A stretch of 64,000 bases of DNA from Bradyrhizobium diazoefficiens (GCF_018129965.1 NZ_JAFCKW010000001.1:1-64000), one strand, 5' to 3'. Positions 45,116 through 54,394 are shown, counted from the stretch's first letter. The notes: a model not told the origin generated them from the sequence alone. Numbers and translations: made by a program.

Positions 45116-48115
45116 ATGCCGAAGATTCCCGCTCCCTTCACTGCCCCCTACGCGCCAGACGATGCCGACATCGCGGCGCGCCTCTTGCCGGCCTCGCATC
45201 TCAGCCCGCCGCAGGAGGCGCGGATCGACCGCACCGCGACGCGGCTGATCGAGGCGATCCGCAAGCGCGACGACCGGCTTGGCGGGGTCGAAGACATGCT
45301 GCGGGAGTTCGCGCTCTCCACCAAGGAGGGGCTGGCCCTGATGGTGCTGGCCGAGGCGCTGCTGCGCGTGCCCGACCCGCGCACCGCCGACCGGTTCATC
45401 GAGGACAAGCTCGGCGAAGGCGATTTCATCCACCACGAGACCAGGTCCACCGCCTTTCTGGTCAACGCCTCGGCCTGGGCGCTCGGCCTGTCGGCGCGGG
45501 TGATCCAGCCCGGCGAAACGCCGGACGGCACCATCGGCCGGCTGGTGAAGCGGCTCGGCGCACCGGCGGTGCGTACCGCCACGCGGCAGGCGATGCGGCT
45601 GATGGGCAATCATTTCGTGCTCGGCGAGACCATCGCGCAGGCGCTGGAGCGAGGCCGGCCGCGCTCCGGCCAAAAGCCCCGCTACTCCTTCGACATGCTT
45701 GGCGAGGGCGCCCGCACGGCGGAAGACGCGACGCGCTATTTCGACGCCTATGCCAGCGCGATTCTGACCATCGGCAAAGAGGCGGGCAGCCATCCCCTGC
45801 CCGACCGGCCCGGCATCTCCGTCAAGCTGTCGGCGCTGCATCCGCGCTTCGAGGCGACCAGCCGCGAGCGGGTCATGCGCGAACTGGTGCCGCTGCTGCT
45901 GGACCTTGCGCGGCGCGCCAAGGCTCATGACCTCAACTTCACCGTCGATGCCGAGGAAGCCGACCGGCTCGAGCTGTCGCTCGACGTGATCGCGGCGACG
46001 CTCGCCGATCCCTCGCTGAAGGGCTGGGATGGATTTGGCCTCGCGATCCAGGCCTATCAGAAACGCGCCGGCGCCGTGATCGACCATGTCGATGCGCTCG
46101 CACACGCGCATGACCGCAAGCTGATGGTGCGGCTGGTCAAGGGCGCCTATTGGGACACCGAGATCAAGCGCGCGCAGGAGCGCGGGCTGGACGGCTATCC
46201 CGTGTTCACGCGCAAGGCGATGACGGATTTGAACTACGTCGCCTGCGCTTTGAAGCTGCTCGCCCTGCGGCCGCGCATCTTCCCGCAATTTGCCACCCAC
46301 AACGCACTGACGGTCGCGACCGTGCTGGAACTGGCGGGCGATTTCGGCGGCTTCGAATTCCAGCGGCTGCACGGCATGGGCGAAGCGCTCTACGAGCAAC
46401 TCGCCAGGGACCATCCTGATATTGCCTGCCGCACCTATGCGCCGGTCGGCAGCCATCGCGACCTGCTTGCCTATCTGGTGCGTCGGCTGCTGGAGAACGG
46501 CGCCAACTCCTCCTTCGTGGCGCAGGCGGCCGATGACCGCGTGCCTGTCACGGCGCTGTTGCAGCGGCCGGCGGATGCCATCGTCAAGCCGCAAGCGGCG
46601 GCGCATCCGAAGATTCCGCTGCCGGCCGATCTGTTCGCGCCCGAGCGGCGCAATTCGCGCGGCGTCGAGTTCGGCGCGCGCGCGGCACTCGACCGGCTGC
46701 TCACCGACGTCAAGGCCGAGACAATCGATCTCGAGCCGGTCGCCGATGCAACGCCGGAGCAGGCCAACGCGGCGGTGACTGCTGCGCGCGCGGGTTTCCT
46801 CGCCTGGAGCCGGACGCCGGCCGCCATCCGCGCGGCTGCGCTGGAGCAGGCCGCGGACCTGCTGGACAGCCGCGGCACGCGTTTCATCGCGCTGCTGCAG
46901 GCCGAGGGCGGAAAGACGCTCGACGATGCGCTCTCGGAACTGCGCGAGGCCGTCGATTTCTGCCGCTACTATGCCGCGCAGGGCCGCAAGCTGTTCGGCA
47001 GCGCCGCGGCGATGCCGGGCCCGACCGGCGAGAGCAACGCGCTCGCCATGCGCGGCCGCGGCGTCTTCGTCGCGATCTCGCCGTGGAATTTCCCGCTGGC
47101 GATCTTCCTCGGCCAGGTCACCGCGGCGCTGATGGCCGGCAACAGCGTGGTGGCCAAGCCCGCCGAGCAGACGCCGCGCATCGCCCGCGAGGCCGTCGCG
47201 CTGCTGCACGAGGCCGGCATACCCGAAAGCGCGCTGCACCTCGTCACCGGTGACGGCCGTACCGGCGCCGTGCTGACCGCGCATGCCGACATCGCCGGTG
47301 TCGTCTTCACCGGCTCGACCGAAGTCGCACGCCTGATCAACCGGACGCTGGCCGCCAAGGACGGGCCGATCGTGCCGCTGATCGCGGAGACCGGCGGGAT
47401 CAACGCGATGATCGCGGATGCGACCGCGCTGCCCGAGCAGGTCGCCGACGACGTCGTGACATCGGCGTTCCGGTCCGCCGGCCAGCGCTGCTCGGCGCTG
47501 CGGCTGCTGTTCGTGCAGGAGGACGTCGCCGACCGCATGATCGAAATGATCGCAGGCGCCGCGCGCGAGCTGAAGATCGGCGATCCTTCCGACGTCGCAA
47601 CCCATGTCGGGCCGGTGATCGACATGGAGGCCAAGCAGCGGCTCGATGCGCATATCGCGCGGATGAAGACGGAGGCGCTATTGCATTTTGCCGGTACGGC
47701 CCCGGACGGCGGCTTCGTCGCGCCGCATATTTTTGAGCTCAAGGAGGCCGGCCAGCTCACCGAGGAGGTGTTTGGCCCGATCCTGCATGTCGTGCGCTAC
47801 CGCGCCGAAAACCTCGAGCAGGTCCTGACCGCGATCGAGCGTACCGGCTACGGCCTCACGCTCGGTGTGCATTCCCGCATCGACGACACGGTCGAGGCCA
47901 TCATCCGGCGCGTCCAGGTCGGCAACATCTACGTCAACCGCAACATGATCGGCGCCGTGGTCGGCGTGCAGCCGTTCGGCGGCCACGGCCTGTCCGGAAC
48001 CGGGCCCAAGGCCGGCGGCCCGCACTACCTTGCACGCTTTGCGACCGAGCAGACGGTGACGATCAACACCGCCGCGGCCGGCGGCAATGCGGCCCTGCTT
48101 GCAGGGGAGGCGTGA
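45116..48115 (+). CDS. putA: bifunctional proline dehydrogenase / P5C dehydrogenase PutA
   Basis: Oxidises proline to glutamate in two steps. It has 999 residues, the length of the crystallised Bradyrhizobium PutA. There is no N-terminal ribbon-helix-helix domain, so it is not self-regulating. The FAD-dependent proline dehydrogenase barrel spans about 90-470 (ISVKLSALHPRFEA, LMVRLVKGAYWDTEIKRAQ, FATHNALTV). The aldehyde dehydrogenase half spans about 510-985, with SPWNFPLAIFLGQVTAAL, catalytic Cys792 in SAGQRCSALR and the C-terminal PFGGHGLSGTGPKAGGP. The ATG at 45116 follows AGGA. Regulation presumably comes from the divergent Lrp-type gene. Confidence 0.96.
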   Translation: MPKIPAPFTAPYAPDDADIAARLLPASHLSPPQEARIDRTATRLIEAIRKRDDRLGGVEDMLREFALSTKEGLALMVLAEALLRVPDPRTADRFIEDKLGEGDFIHHETRSTAFLVNASAWALGLSARVIQPGETPDGTIGRLVKRLGAPAVRTATRQAMRLMGNHFVLGETIAQALERGRPRSGQKPRYSFDMLGEGARTAEDATRYFDAYASAILTIGKEAGSHPLPDRPGISVKLSALHPRFEATSRERVMRELVPLLLDLARRAKAHDLNFTVDAEEADRLELSLDVIAATLADPSLKGWDGFGLAIQAYQKRAGAVIDHVDALAHAHDRKLMVRLVKGAYWDTEIKRAQERGLDGYPVFTRKAMTDLNYVACALKLLALRPRIFPQFATHNALTVATVLELAGDFGGFEFQRLHGMGEALYEQLARDHPDIACRTYAPVGSHRDLLAYLVRRLLENGANSSFVAQAADDRVPVTALLQRPADAIVKPQAAAHPKIPLPADLFAPERRNSRGVEFGARAALDRLLTDVKAETIDLEPVADATPEQANAAVTAARAGFLAWSRTPAAIRAAALEQAADLLDSRGTRFIALLQAEGGKTLDDALSELREAVDFCRYYAAQGRKLFGSAAAMPGPTGESNALAMRGRGVFVAISPWNFPLAIFLGQVTAALMAGNSVVAKPAEQTPRIAREAVALLHEAGIPESALHLVTGDGRTGAVLTAHADIAGVVFTGSTEVARLINRTLAAKDGPIVPLIAETGGINAMIADATALPEQVADDVVTSAFRSAGQRCSALRLLFVQEDVADRMIEMIAGAARELKIGDPSDVATHVGPVIDMEAKQRLDAHIARMKTEALLHFAGTAPDGGFVAPHIFELKEAGQLTEEVFGPILHVVRYRAENLEQVLTAIERTGYGLTLGVHSRIDDTVEAIIRRVQVGNIYVNRNMIGAVVGVQPFGGHGLSGTGPKAGGPHYLARFATEQTVTINTAAAGGNAALLAGEA

Positions 48116-48435
48116 GCAACGGGATCCGACGTTTCAAAACGATGCGAGACGCCAATCCGTCATCCTGAGGTGCCGGAGCGTAGCGAAGGCCTCGAAGGAT
48201 GAACGGCCCGGATGCAGCCGGGCCGTCGCACTTCGAGGGCCGCTGAAGAAGCGGCCACCTCAGGGTGACGGGAGATGGTTTCGGGTCCGCGGCGGACGCG
48301 CGCTGAACGTTGCAGCAAAGCCCTGCGCCTGACGCCGTTGCATCCCGCCGAAACATCGGTCTAATGCTGCCATGATCTGGACCCGCGCCAATTCCAGCGC
48401 GCGGGAAACAACAAGAGCGAGGGAGCAACGCCGCG
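48116..48435. repeat. gene-free stretch with family D repeat, copy 2
   Basis: Bases 48158-48270 are a family D repeat: CGTCATCCTGAGGTGCCGGAG at the left, CACCTCAGGGTGACG at the right, with CTCGAAGGATGAACGGCC and CACTTCGAGGGCC as inner arms and a GCCCGG..CCGGGC hairpin at its centre. The remaining 165 bases up to the CoA-transferase start show no gene or clear promoter. Confidence 0.7.
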
Positions 48436-49641
48436 ATGGAAAAAGGCATTTTTGCAGGGCTGAAGGTTCTGGACTGCGCGAGCTTCATTGCGGCCCCCGC
48501 GGCCGCGACCGTGTTGTCGGATTTCGGCGCCGACGTCGTCAAGATCGAGCCGCCCGGCGCCGGCGATCCCTACCGTAATCTTCCGAACCTGCCCGGCTAT
48601 CCCACCGGCGAGCACAATTTCGCCTGGCTGCTGGAGGCCCGCAACAAGAAGAGCCTGGCGCTGGACCTGTCCAAGCCGGAAGCGCAGGCCGTGCTCTACA
48701 AGCTGGTCGCCGAGGCCGACGTCTTCATCACCAACATGCCGCCGCCGGTGCGCGCCAAGCTCGGCATCACCTACGACCATCTCGCCCATCTCAACGATCG
48801 GCTGATCTATGCCTCCTTCACCGGCTATGGCGAAAAGGGCGAGGAGGCCAACAAGCCCGGCTTCGACAGCAATGCCTATTGGGCGCGCTCCGGCCTGATG
48901 GACCTCGTTCGCGCTGACATCGACACGACGCCGGCCCGCTCGGTCGCCGGCATGGGCGACCATCCCAGCGCCATGGCGTTCTACGGCGCCATCGTCACCG
49001 CGCTCTATCAGCGCGAGAAAACCGGCAAGGGCTCGCATGTCGCCTCCAATTTGATGGCGAACGGGATATGGGCCGCAAGCGTGCTGGCGCAGGCCAAGCT
49101 GTGCGGCGCCAAGTTCGGCGAACGGCACCCGCGCGAGCGCGCGCTGAACGCGGTCGCCAACCACTACCAGTGCAAGGACGGCCGCTGGCTGATCCTGTCG
49201 CTGCTGAGTGAGGAGAAGCAGTTTCCCGCCCTGGCGAAGTGCCTCGGACGCGAGGACCTGATCACCGATCCGCGCTTCGCCACGAAGGCCGACCGCCACG
49301 CCCGCTCGGTCGAGCTGATCAAGATTTTCGACGAGACTTTTGCCACCAGGGACCTCGCCGAATGGCGCAAGATCCTCGACGGCAACGGGCTCGTGTTCGG
49401 CATCGTCGGCATTCTCGACGATATCCCCAACGACCAGCAAATGCTCGACAACGAGGTGCTGGTTCCGTTCGAGAACGACACCATGCTCACCGTCTCCAGC
49501 CCGATCTGGATCGACGGCGCCACCAAGGTCCAGCCGCGCAAGCCGCCTGCCGTCGGCGAACACAGTGACGAGATTTTGCGCGGGGCCGGATACGACGCGC
49601 AGGCGATCAAGCAATTGCGGGGTTCAGGGGCGGTGGGGTAG
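48436..49641 (+). CDS. CaiB/BaiF (class III) CoA-transferase
   Basis: A protein of 401 residues. The N-terminal signature (GLKVLDCASFIAAPAAATVL, then FGADVVKIEPPGAGDPYR) and Asp175 in GMGDHPSAMAFYG match the catalytic Asp region of family III transferases. It is not in an operon: a family D repeat lies upstream and a family C repeat downstream. The acid substrate is unknown. It differs clearly from the transferase at 30426 (401 against 366 residues), so the two are not recent duplicates. Confidence 0.88.
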   Translation: MEKGIFAGLKVLDCASFIAAPAAATVLSDFGADVVKIEPPGAGDPYRNLPNLPGYPTGEHNFAWLLEARNKKSLALDLSKPEAQAVLYKLVAEADVFITNMPPPVRAKLGITYDHLAHLNDRLIYASFTGYGEKGEEANKPGFDSNAYWARSGLMDLVRADIDTTPARSVAGMGDHPSAMAFYGAIVTALYQREKTGKGSHVASNLMANGIWAASVLAQAKLCGAKFGERHPRERALNAVANHYQCKDGRWLILSLLSEEKQFPALAKCLGREDLITDPRFATKADRHARSVELIKIFDETFATRDLAEWRKILDGNGLVFGIVGILDDIPNDQQMLDNEVLVPFENDTMLTVSSPIWIDGATKVQPRKPPAVGEHSDEILRGAGYDAQAIKQLRGSGAVG

Positions 49642-49661
49642 GAGCGCGCCTCACACTCCGC

Positions 49662-49809
49662 TGTCGTCCCGGGGCGCGCGAAGCGCGAACCCGGGATCCA
49701 TAGCCACAGGGAGAAGTTGCGGCACGCGACTGGCAACTCCGGCTCTTCGCCAAATTCCTCCCTGTGGTTATGGGTCCCGGATCTGCGCTTCGCTTGTCCG
49801 GGACGACGG
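49662..49809. repeat. family C palindromic repeat, copy 4, with a partial family A element beyond
   Basis: Starts TGTCGTCCCGGGGCGCGCG about 20 bases after the CoA-transferase stop and ends GCTTGTCCGGGACGACGG. Inner blocks ATCCATAGCCACAGGGAGAAG and CTTCGCCAAATTCCTCCCTG match the copy at 40235 closely. Bases 49842-49869 then carry the right half of a family A repeat (CTGGATTGCTTCGCTGCTCG, ending GCAATGACG). Confidence 0.8.
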
Positions 49810-49923
49810 CGGGGAGAGACCTCGCTTCTACAGATGCATTGCTGGATTGCTTCGCTGCTCGCAATGACGTAGTGCGACGATCCCGGTATAACAATCGGCA
49901 CCGCATCGATGCCCTGAGGTCCC

Positions 49924-50571
49924 ATGCCCAGCTACCGCCTGCACTATTTCCCCGAATCCGGCAACAGCTACAAGCTGGCGTTGATGCTGACGCTTTGCGG
50001 GGAGACATTCGAGCCGGTCTGGACCGATTTTGCCCGCGGCGTCACACGCACGGCGGAGTGGCGCAAGGCCGTCAACGAGATGGGCGAGATTCCCGTGCTC
50101 GAAATCGACGGCGTGAAGATGACGCAGACCGCGCCGCTTCTGCTGCAGCTTGCCGAGCAGTACGGCCGCTTCGGTGCCGAGACGGCGGCGGGCAAATTCG
50201 AGCTGCTGCGCTGGCTGTTCTGGGACAATCACAAGCTCACCGGCTACATGGCGACTTACCGCTTCATGCGGGCCTTCACAGAAAAGAACGATCCGCAGGT
50301 ACTGAAGCATTTCCGCTGGCGGCTTGAGGACTTCCTCGGCATTCTCGACGGACATCTGCAGCGCCATGAATTCGCGATCGGCGCGCGGCCGACGATCGCC
50401 GACATCTCGATGATGGCCTATCTGCACTATCCCAGTGACGAGCATGGCTTCGATTTTGCGGCGAGCCATCCCGCCATCCATGCCTGGCTCGGCCGCATGG
50501 CGGCACTATCAGGCTGGAAGCCGGCGTATGAGTTGCTGCCGGGCCAGCGGATGACGAATTACGCGAAGTGA
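49924..50571 (+). CDS. glutathione S-transferase family protein
   Basis: A protein of 215 residues with a thioredoxin-like N-terminal domain (YRLHYFPESGNSYKLALML, then MGEIPVLEIDGVKMTQTAPLLLQLAEQYG, with the cis-Pro and the TQTAPLL glutathione-binding segment). The helical C-terminal domain contains FAIGARPTIADISMMAYLHYP, the usual N-capping D motif. The substrate is unknown. The ATG at 49924 follows GAGG. Confidence 0.88.
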   Translation: MPSYRLHYFPESGNSYKLALMLTLCGETFEPVWTDFARGVTRTAEWRKAVNEMGEIPVLEIDGVKMTQTAPLLLQLAEQYGRFGAETAAGKFELLRWLFWDNHKLTGYMATYRFMRAFTEKNDPQVLKHFRWRLEDFLGILDGHLQRHEFAIGARPTIADISMMAYLHYPSDEHGFDFAASHPAIHAWLGRMAALSGWKPAYELLPGQRMTNYAK

Positions 50572-50695
50572 GGGGCGCTCGTCGAACGCTCAGAAACGTC
50601 ATGGTCGGGCTGGTCACGGCATCCACGATCTTGAGCGCGGAGACGAGAACGTGGATGCCCGGGACAAGCCCGGGCATGACGAGGAGAGAGCGCGA

Positions 50696-50860
50696 CTACC
50701 TCAGCGCCAACCAGCCGAGTGTGAACAAAATTCCGCCGACGATCACGACGGCTGCGATGGCGGAGATGCTGACGCGGGCGCTGCCGGCGACCTGCTTGGC
50801 TTCCTCATTGCGCGCAATTTCGCGATTGCGCTCCTTGTTGGCGTCGCTGGTATCCGTCAT
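50696..50860 (-). CDS. small single-pass membrane protein
   Basis: A 54-residue frame. A charged N-terminal half (MTDTSDANKERNREIARNEE) leads into one transmembrane helix at about 30-52 (VSISAIAAVVIVGGILFTL) and ends GWLALR. Charge distribution predicts the N-terminus inside. Its stop and start are clean, and the next gene on the same strand begins 1.5 kb away, so it would be expressed on its own or by read-through. The function is unknown. Confidence 0.55.
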   Translation of the reverse strand: MTDTSDANKERNREIARNEEAKQVAGSARVSISAIAAVVIVGGILFTLGWLALR

Positions 50861-50884
50861 GGATCATCCAAATCGGTCTGTTGG

Positions 50885-52420
50885 CTAACGCGTCGTGATG
50901 AAGCACATGCCGATGCGGCGCGAGGCCGCGGCAGCCTGACAGCTAAGACCCTTAGCACAGCTCCATGACGTAAAACTCCTGTCGCCCGTTTCCGATCCCG
51001 CCTCCTGCAAAGAACAATGCGCGCCCCAGCCGTCCTGATATTCGGTGCCGGCGAGCTCCCGGCTGCCGCGGGTCTGCGGCCGGCTGGCAAATCCGCGTGA
51101 GAAATCAGGGCTTTTGCCCGCGGCGAACGCAGTCAGGATGTCGCGGCGGCGGACCTGGTCGCCGACGAAATGCGGCGAGGCCGGAACGATGGTGGAATTC
51201 GACGGCTTGTCCGCCAGCCAGTCCACGCCCGGAAAATGGAAACCGCCGATGCCGCGGGTCTGATGGCAGCCGGCACAGGTGACGTCGTTGAGACGGCGCT
51301 GGAAGCCTGCGACGGAACGGATGTTCTGCATCTCCCCACGCGCGGCCGCCTGCTTCAGCGCGCCGACGACGTCATTGTCGGTGAAGACGGGCTCATCGTT
51401 GCCCTCCCCCTGCATCATGCCGAACTCCGGCTGCAGCGCGGAAGCATCGAGGCCGGCCGGCGTCGGCACGATGGCGCTCCTCGCCAAGAATTTTTCCGGG
51501 ATCAGCACCGTGCCACGATCGAACGCGCGCAAGTTTTCGGGCGTCAGCAGCCAGGCCTTGAAGTCGCGCCGGAGATCGTCGTCCGCGACAATCCTGTTGC
51601 GGTCGATCTGGTTCTCCAGCGTCGATTGCTCGAACGTCTTGGTCGCTGCGTTGTACCTGAAGACCTCGAGCAGATAGTCGGAGCGAAAATCGTGCAGCGC
51701 CGATTTCGGTGCGATCAAGATCTGGATATTGGTCTCGATGCGGTCGAGCATGGCGTCGCGGGGAGAGAAGTTGCCGCCGATCAGCCCTTGCCAGTCGCCA
51801 TTGTCGAGCCAGCGTCGCGCAAGCTCGGCGCAACTGATCGGCGAACCGTTGGCATCGCTCTGGCGGGCATCGCGCGCCTTCATCACCAGGTTGAACGTCA
51901 TCGGCAGGCGCGTTGCGGTCGTGGCACCGTCGGGCTTGCTGTCGAAACGCACGAGACGGTAGATCAGCCGGATCTCCCCACAGGACTCTTCCGACACGTA
52001 GGCGCGATCCATGCGGTTGACGATGCCTGCGAGCACGAAACGCGTGCCGGCCGATGTCAGATTGGCGCGGTCGAACAGCTGAACGTCGAAGCCTTCGCCG
52101 ACGCCGATGGTCTCGGTCGGATAGGCCGCCTTCTGATGCAGGATGTAACGGTCGAACTCGGCGTCGATCGCGGGCGGAATATCCTTGAGCTGCGGCAGCG
52201 ACGAGAACAGCAGATCGGTCGTGAGCGGAACGTTCCCGCTCCGCTCCGGCCACAGCAGGCGCGAGATCGTGAGCGTGTCGGTCTGATCGAGCTTGCGGAG
52301 CAGATCGGGATCGGTGATCGCCGTGCCGCTCGTGAACGATGCGTTCTCCGCAGCCGACCGCGAAAGTGTGCCGCCCAGCATGACGACGACAGCAACGAGA
52401 ATTGCAAAGGCGCGGCTCAT
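50885..52420 (-). CDS. exported mono-haem c-type protein of unknown function
   Basis: A protein of 511 residues with a signal peptide (AFAILVAVVVMLGGTLSRSAA). The first 350 residues form a globular domain with no recognised family, including LAGIVNRMDRAYVSEESCGEIRLIYRLVRF and DYLLEVFRYNAATKTFEQ. Around residue 385 one c-haem site occurs, VTCAGCHQTRGIGGFHFPG. The C-terminal 50 residues carry four Cys (WGAHCSLQ, WSCAKGLSCQ, GMCF) that may form disulfides. Its role could be electron transfer or oxidation in the periplasm. It ends 24 bases before the small membrane protein gene. Confidence 0.75.
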   Translation of the reverse strand: MSRAFAILVAVVVMLGGTLSRSAAENASFTSGTAITDPDLLRKLDQTDTLTISRLLWPERSGNVPLTTDLLFSSLPQLKDIPPAIDAEFDRYILHQKAAYPTETIGVGEGFDVQLFDRANLTSAGTRFVLAGIVNRMDRAYVSEESCGEIRLIYRLVRFDSKPDGATTATRLPMTFNLVMKARDARQSDANGSPISCAELARRWLDNGDWQGLIGGNFSPRDAMLDRIETNIQILIAPKSALHDFRSDYLLEVFRYNAATKTFEQSTLENQIDRNRIVADDDLRRDFKAWLLTPENLRAFDRGTVLIPEKFLARSAIVPTPAGLDASALQPEFGMMQGEGNDEPVFTDNDVVGALKQAAARGEMQNIRSVAGFQRRLNDVTCAGCHQTRGIGGFHFPGVDWLADKPSNSTIVPASPHFVGDQVRRRDILTAFAAGKSPDFSRGFASRPQTRGSRELAGTEYQDGWGAHCSLQEAGSETGDRSFTSWSCAKGLSCQAAAASRRIGMCFITTR

Positions 52421-52457
52421 GCCTGAAATAACACCGCGCGTGCCGGCCTATTCAAGC

Positions 52458-52489
52458 AAAAAGGCGCTTCACAGGGTGGTGAAGCGCCT
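52458..52489 (-). terminator. rho-independent terminator after the Pro/Ala-rich protein gene
   Basis: AGGCGCTTCAC (52462-52472) and GTGAAGCGCCT (52479-52489) form a perfect 11-base-pair stem with a 6-base loop. On the minus strand the stem is followed by TTTTT (complement of 52458-52462). It lies about 25 bases past the stop of the gene ending at 52515. Confidence 0.9.
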
Positions 52490-52514
52490 CGATGGAAGTC
52501 GAAATGTGAGCTGC

Positions 52515-53495
52515 TCAGCGCGAGTCGATCAAACCCTTGCTGGTGACAACGACCATGCGGCCGTCCTGGCGGCGGATCGCATCGACACGACCGACGCCGG
52601 GGATGGGGTCGCCGGGATAGACCTCGTAAAGCCCGTCACGGCCCTCAATCAGCGCACCGCCATTGGCGGCGCTGCGCAGCCTCCAGCCCTCGATCTTCGG
52701 AAGACGGCCGACCTCGGTCTTGGGCGCAGTGGGCGCGGGCGGCGGGACGGCGGCAGCGGTCGCAACCTGGGCCGGCGCGATCGAGCCGGTGGTCTCCCGC
52801 GCGGGCGCTGCTGCGGCCTGGACGGGGGCGGCGGCCGGCGCCGCGCGGAGCTTGTCGACGGTCTCGGAAAGCTTTGCGATCCTGGCCATCGGCTCGGCCT
52901 GCGCCTTCTCGAGCTTGTCGAGCCGGTCATTGCTCCGGTTGAATTGACCGAGCCCGGTCTTGGCGGTCTGCTCGACATTCGCCTTCAAGGCGACGACATC
53001 GGCGTCGATCCGGGCGAGCGAGGATTCCAGCGCGCTGGTGTCGGCGACTTGGGCCGGCGCGGGGGCCGCGAAATGCATCATGCCGGCGGTCGCAAGCGCG
53101 CCGCTGATCGCGCCGACGCCGGCCGCAATCGCCACCACCGCAGCCATCGCCGACAGGCGGCGCTTGCCGCCGGTGTCGCGCGGCGCATCCGCCTTCACAT
53201 GCGGGGCAAAGTCTTCGCGGTCCCAGGACCGCTCCGACGGCGCCATGACGATGAGCTTGCCGGGCTTCGGCTCGGCCTTGGTCTCGGCCTTCGTTTCAAC
53301 CTTGGCCTCGAACTTGGGCATCTCGATCTTGGGCGGCTCGACCTTGGGAGCATCCGCCTTTACCGGATCGGGCTTGGGCGGTGCCTCGTGGTCCGGGGCG
53401 ATCGAGGGCGCCTCGATGCCGGCAGCCTCGACGGCCTGCGGCGCGGTCGCTGGGGTATCGACGGCAACACTATCCTGGGCAGCCTGATCAGCCAT
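52515..53495 (-). CDS. membrane-anchored Pro/Ala-rich protein with C-terminal SH3-like segment
   Basis: The protein has 326 residues. An acidic, Pro/Lys-rich N-terminal region of repeated K-x-E/P units (PKVEPPKIEMPKFEAKVE) occupies about 1-100. One transmembrane helix at about 118-142 (AMAAVVAIAAGVGAISGALATAG) follows, then a short coiled coil (about 155-215), an Ala/Pro linker, and a conserved-looking C-terminal domain with IEGWRLRSAANGGALIEGR and VYPGDPIPGVGRVDAIRRQ. The layout is bitopic, with the C-terminus probably periplasmic. The family is unnamed. The ATG at 53495 was chosen; a GTG at 53507 is possible. Confidence 0.7.
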   Translation of the reverse strand: MADQAAQDSVAVDTPATAPQAVEAAGIEAPSIAPDHEAPPKPDPVKADAPKVEPPKIEMPKFEAKVETKAETKAEPKPGKLIVMAPSERSWDREDFAPHVKADAPRDTGGKRRLSAMAAVVAIAAGVGAISGALATAGMMHFAAPAPAQVADTSALESSLARIDADVVALKANVEQTAKTGLGQFNRSNDRLDKLEKAQAEPMARIAKLSETVDKLRAAPAAAPVQAAAAPARETTGSIAPAQVATAAAVPPPAPTAPKTEVGRLPKIEGWRLRSAANGGALIEGRDGLYEVYPGDPIPGVGRVDAIRRQDGRMVVVTSKGLIDSR

Positions 53496-53891
53496 TGGTT
53501 CGCTCACGGCTCAAATACTCCAGTCTGGATTGACCTTTTGGTAACTTTCATTGCTTGCGAATTCCTTACCTTCGGACCCGCTTACCGAAATTTTAGGAAG
53601 TCATCCGGGGCCAAATTGGGCCGGGAACGTGGAACCGGTGTGGCGGGCGTGAAACAAATTGTAACCGGGGCAAGATGAACGGCTGCGCAATGGATCAAGC
53701 AAGGCGCAATTCCCACCCCGTCATCCTGAGGCGCGAGCCGTGGGGCGCAACGCTCCGCATGGAGAGCCTCGAAGGATGAGCGGCCGAATTCTGCCACAGC
53801 CGGGCCGTCGCCCTTCGAGGCTCGCCGAAGAGGCGAACACCTCAGGGTGACGGTCAGAGGGCTCAGCGTGCGCCATTGACCTCACCGCTTG
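53496..53891. repeat. gene-free stretch with family D repeat, copy 3
   Basis: Bases 53719-53852 are a family D repeat: CGTCATCCTGAGGCGCGAGCC at the left, CACCTCAGGGTGACGG at the right, with GCCTCGAAGGATGAGCGGCC and GCCCTTCGAGGCTCGCC as inner arms. The left part (53496-53718) is upstream of the Pro/Ala-rich gene and presumably holds its promoter; no clear boxes were found. Confidence 0.7.
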
Positions 53892-54389
53892 TCACATCAC
53901 GACCGGCGCATCCGGCAGCTCGTTCGCATGAGGGCTCTGCGGCGGGAAATGCCGCGACAGTTCGCGCGAGACCGCCGCGATGCCGCCGACCACACCGCGC
54001 TCGAACTGGCCGGAGGCGAACTCCGCTTCCATCGCGCGGCAAATACTCTCCCACGCTTCGCCACCGACCTTCGCGTCAATGCCGCGGTCGGCCACGATCT
54101 CGACGTCGCGGTCGGCAAGCAGGAGATAGATGAGCACGCCGTTGTTGTGCGCGGTGTCCCAGATGCGCAGTTGCGAGAACACGTCCAGCGCACGCGCGCG
54201 GGCCGGCTGGTTGCGGAACAGCGGCGCGCCATCGAGCGCCCCTTCGACCACGAAGCGAACCTGGCCCGAATGGGTGGCCTCACCCTGCTTGATAGCCTGC
54301 TCGATTCGGCCGAGCACCTCGGGCGAAAAGATCTGCTTCGCCCGCCAATGATGCTGCACCAGATGCCTGGCAATGCGCTTGATACTCAT
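53892..54389 (-). CDS. TPM domain protein (soluble)
   Basis: A protein of 165 residues matching the TPM domain found in TLP18.3/Psb32-type and YgcG proteins: IEQAIKQGEATHSGQVRFVVEGAL, VFSQLRIWDTAHNNGVLIYLLLADRDVEIVAD and GIDAKVGGEAWESICRAMEAEF. There is no signal peptide. Last gene of a three-gene minus-strand run with LemA and a membrane TPM protein, 5 bases after the latter. TPM domains in other organisms have phosphatase or photosystem-repair roles; here the role is unknown. Confidence 0.85.
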   Translation of the reverse strand: MSIKRIARHLVQHHWRAKQIFSPEVLGRIEQAIKQGEATHSGQVRFVVEGALDGAPLFRNQPARARALDVFSQLRIWDTAHNNGVLIYLLLADRDVEIVADRGIDAKVGGEAWESICRAMEAEFASGQFERGVVGGIAAVSRELSRHFPPQSPHANELPDAPVVM

Positions 54390-54394
54390 GACCG

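Noticed and set aside
45023..47653. 876-codon minus-strand open frame opposite putA
   Set aside because: Caused by high third-position GC in putA; its translation has no family features, while putA is unambiguous.
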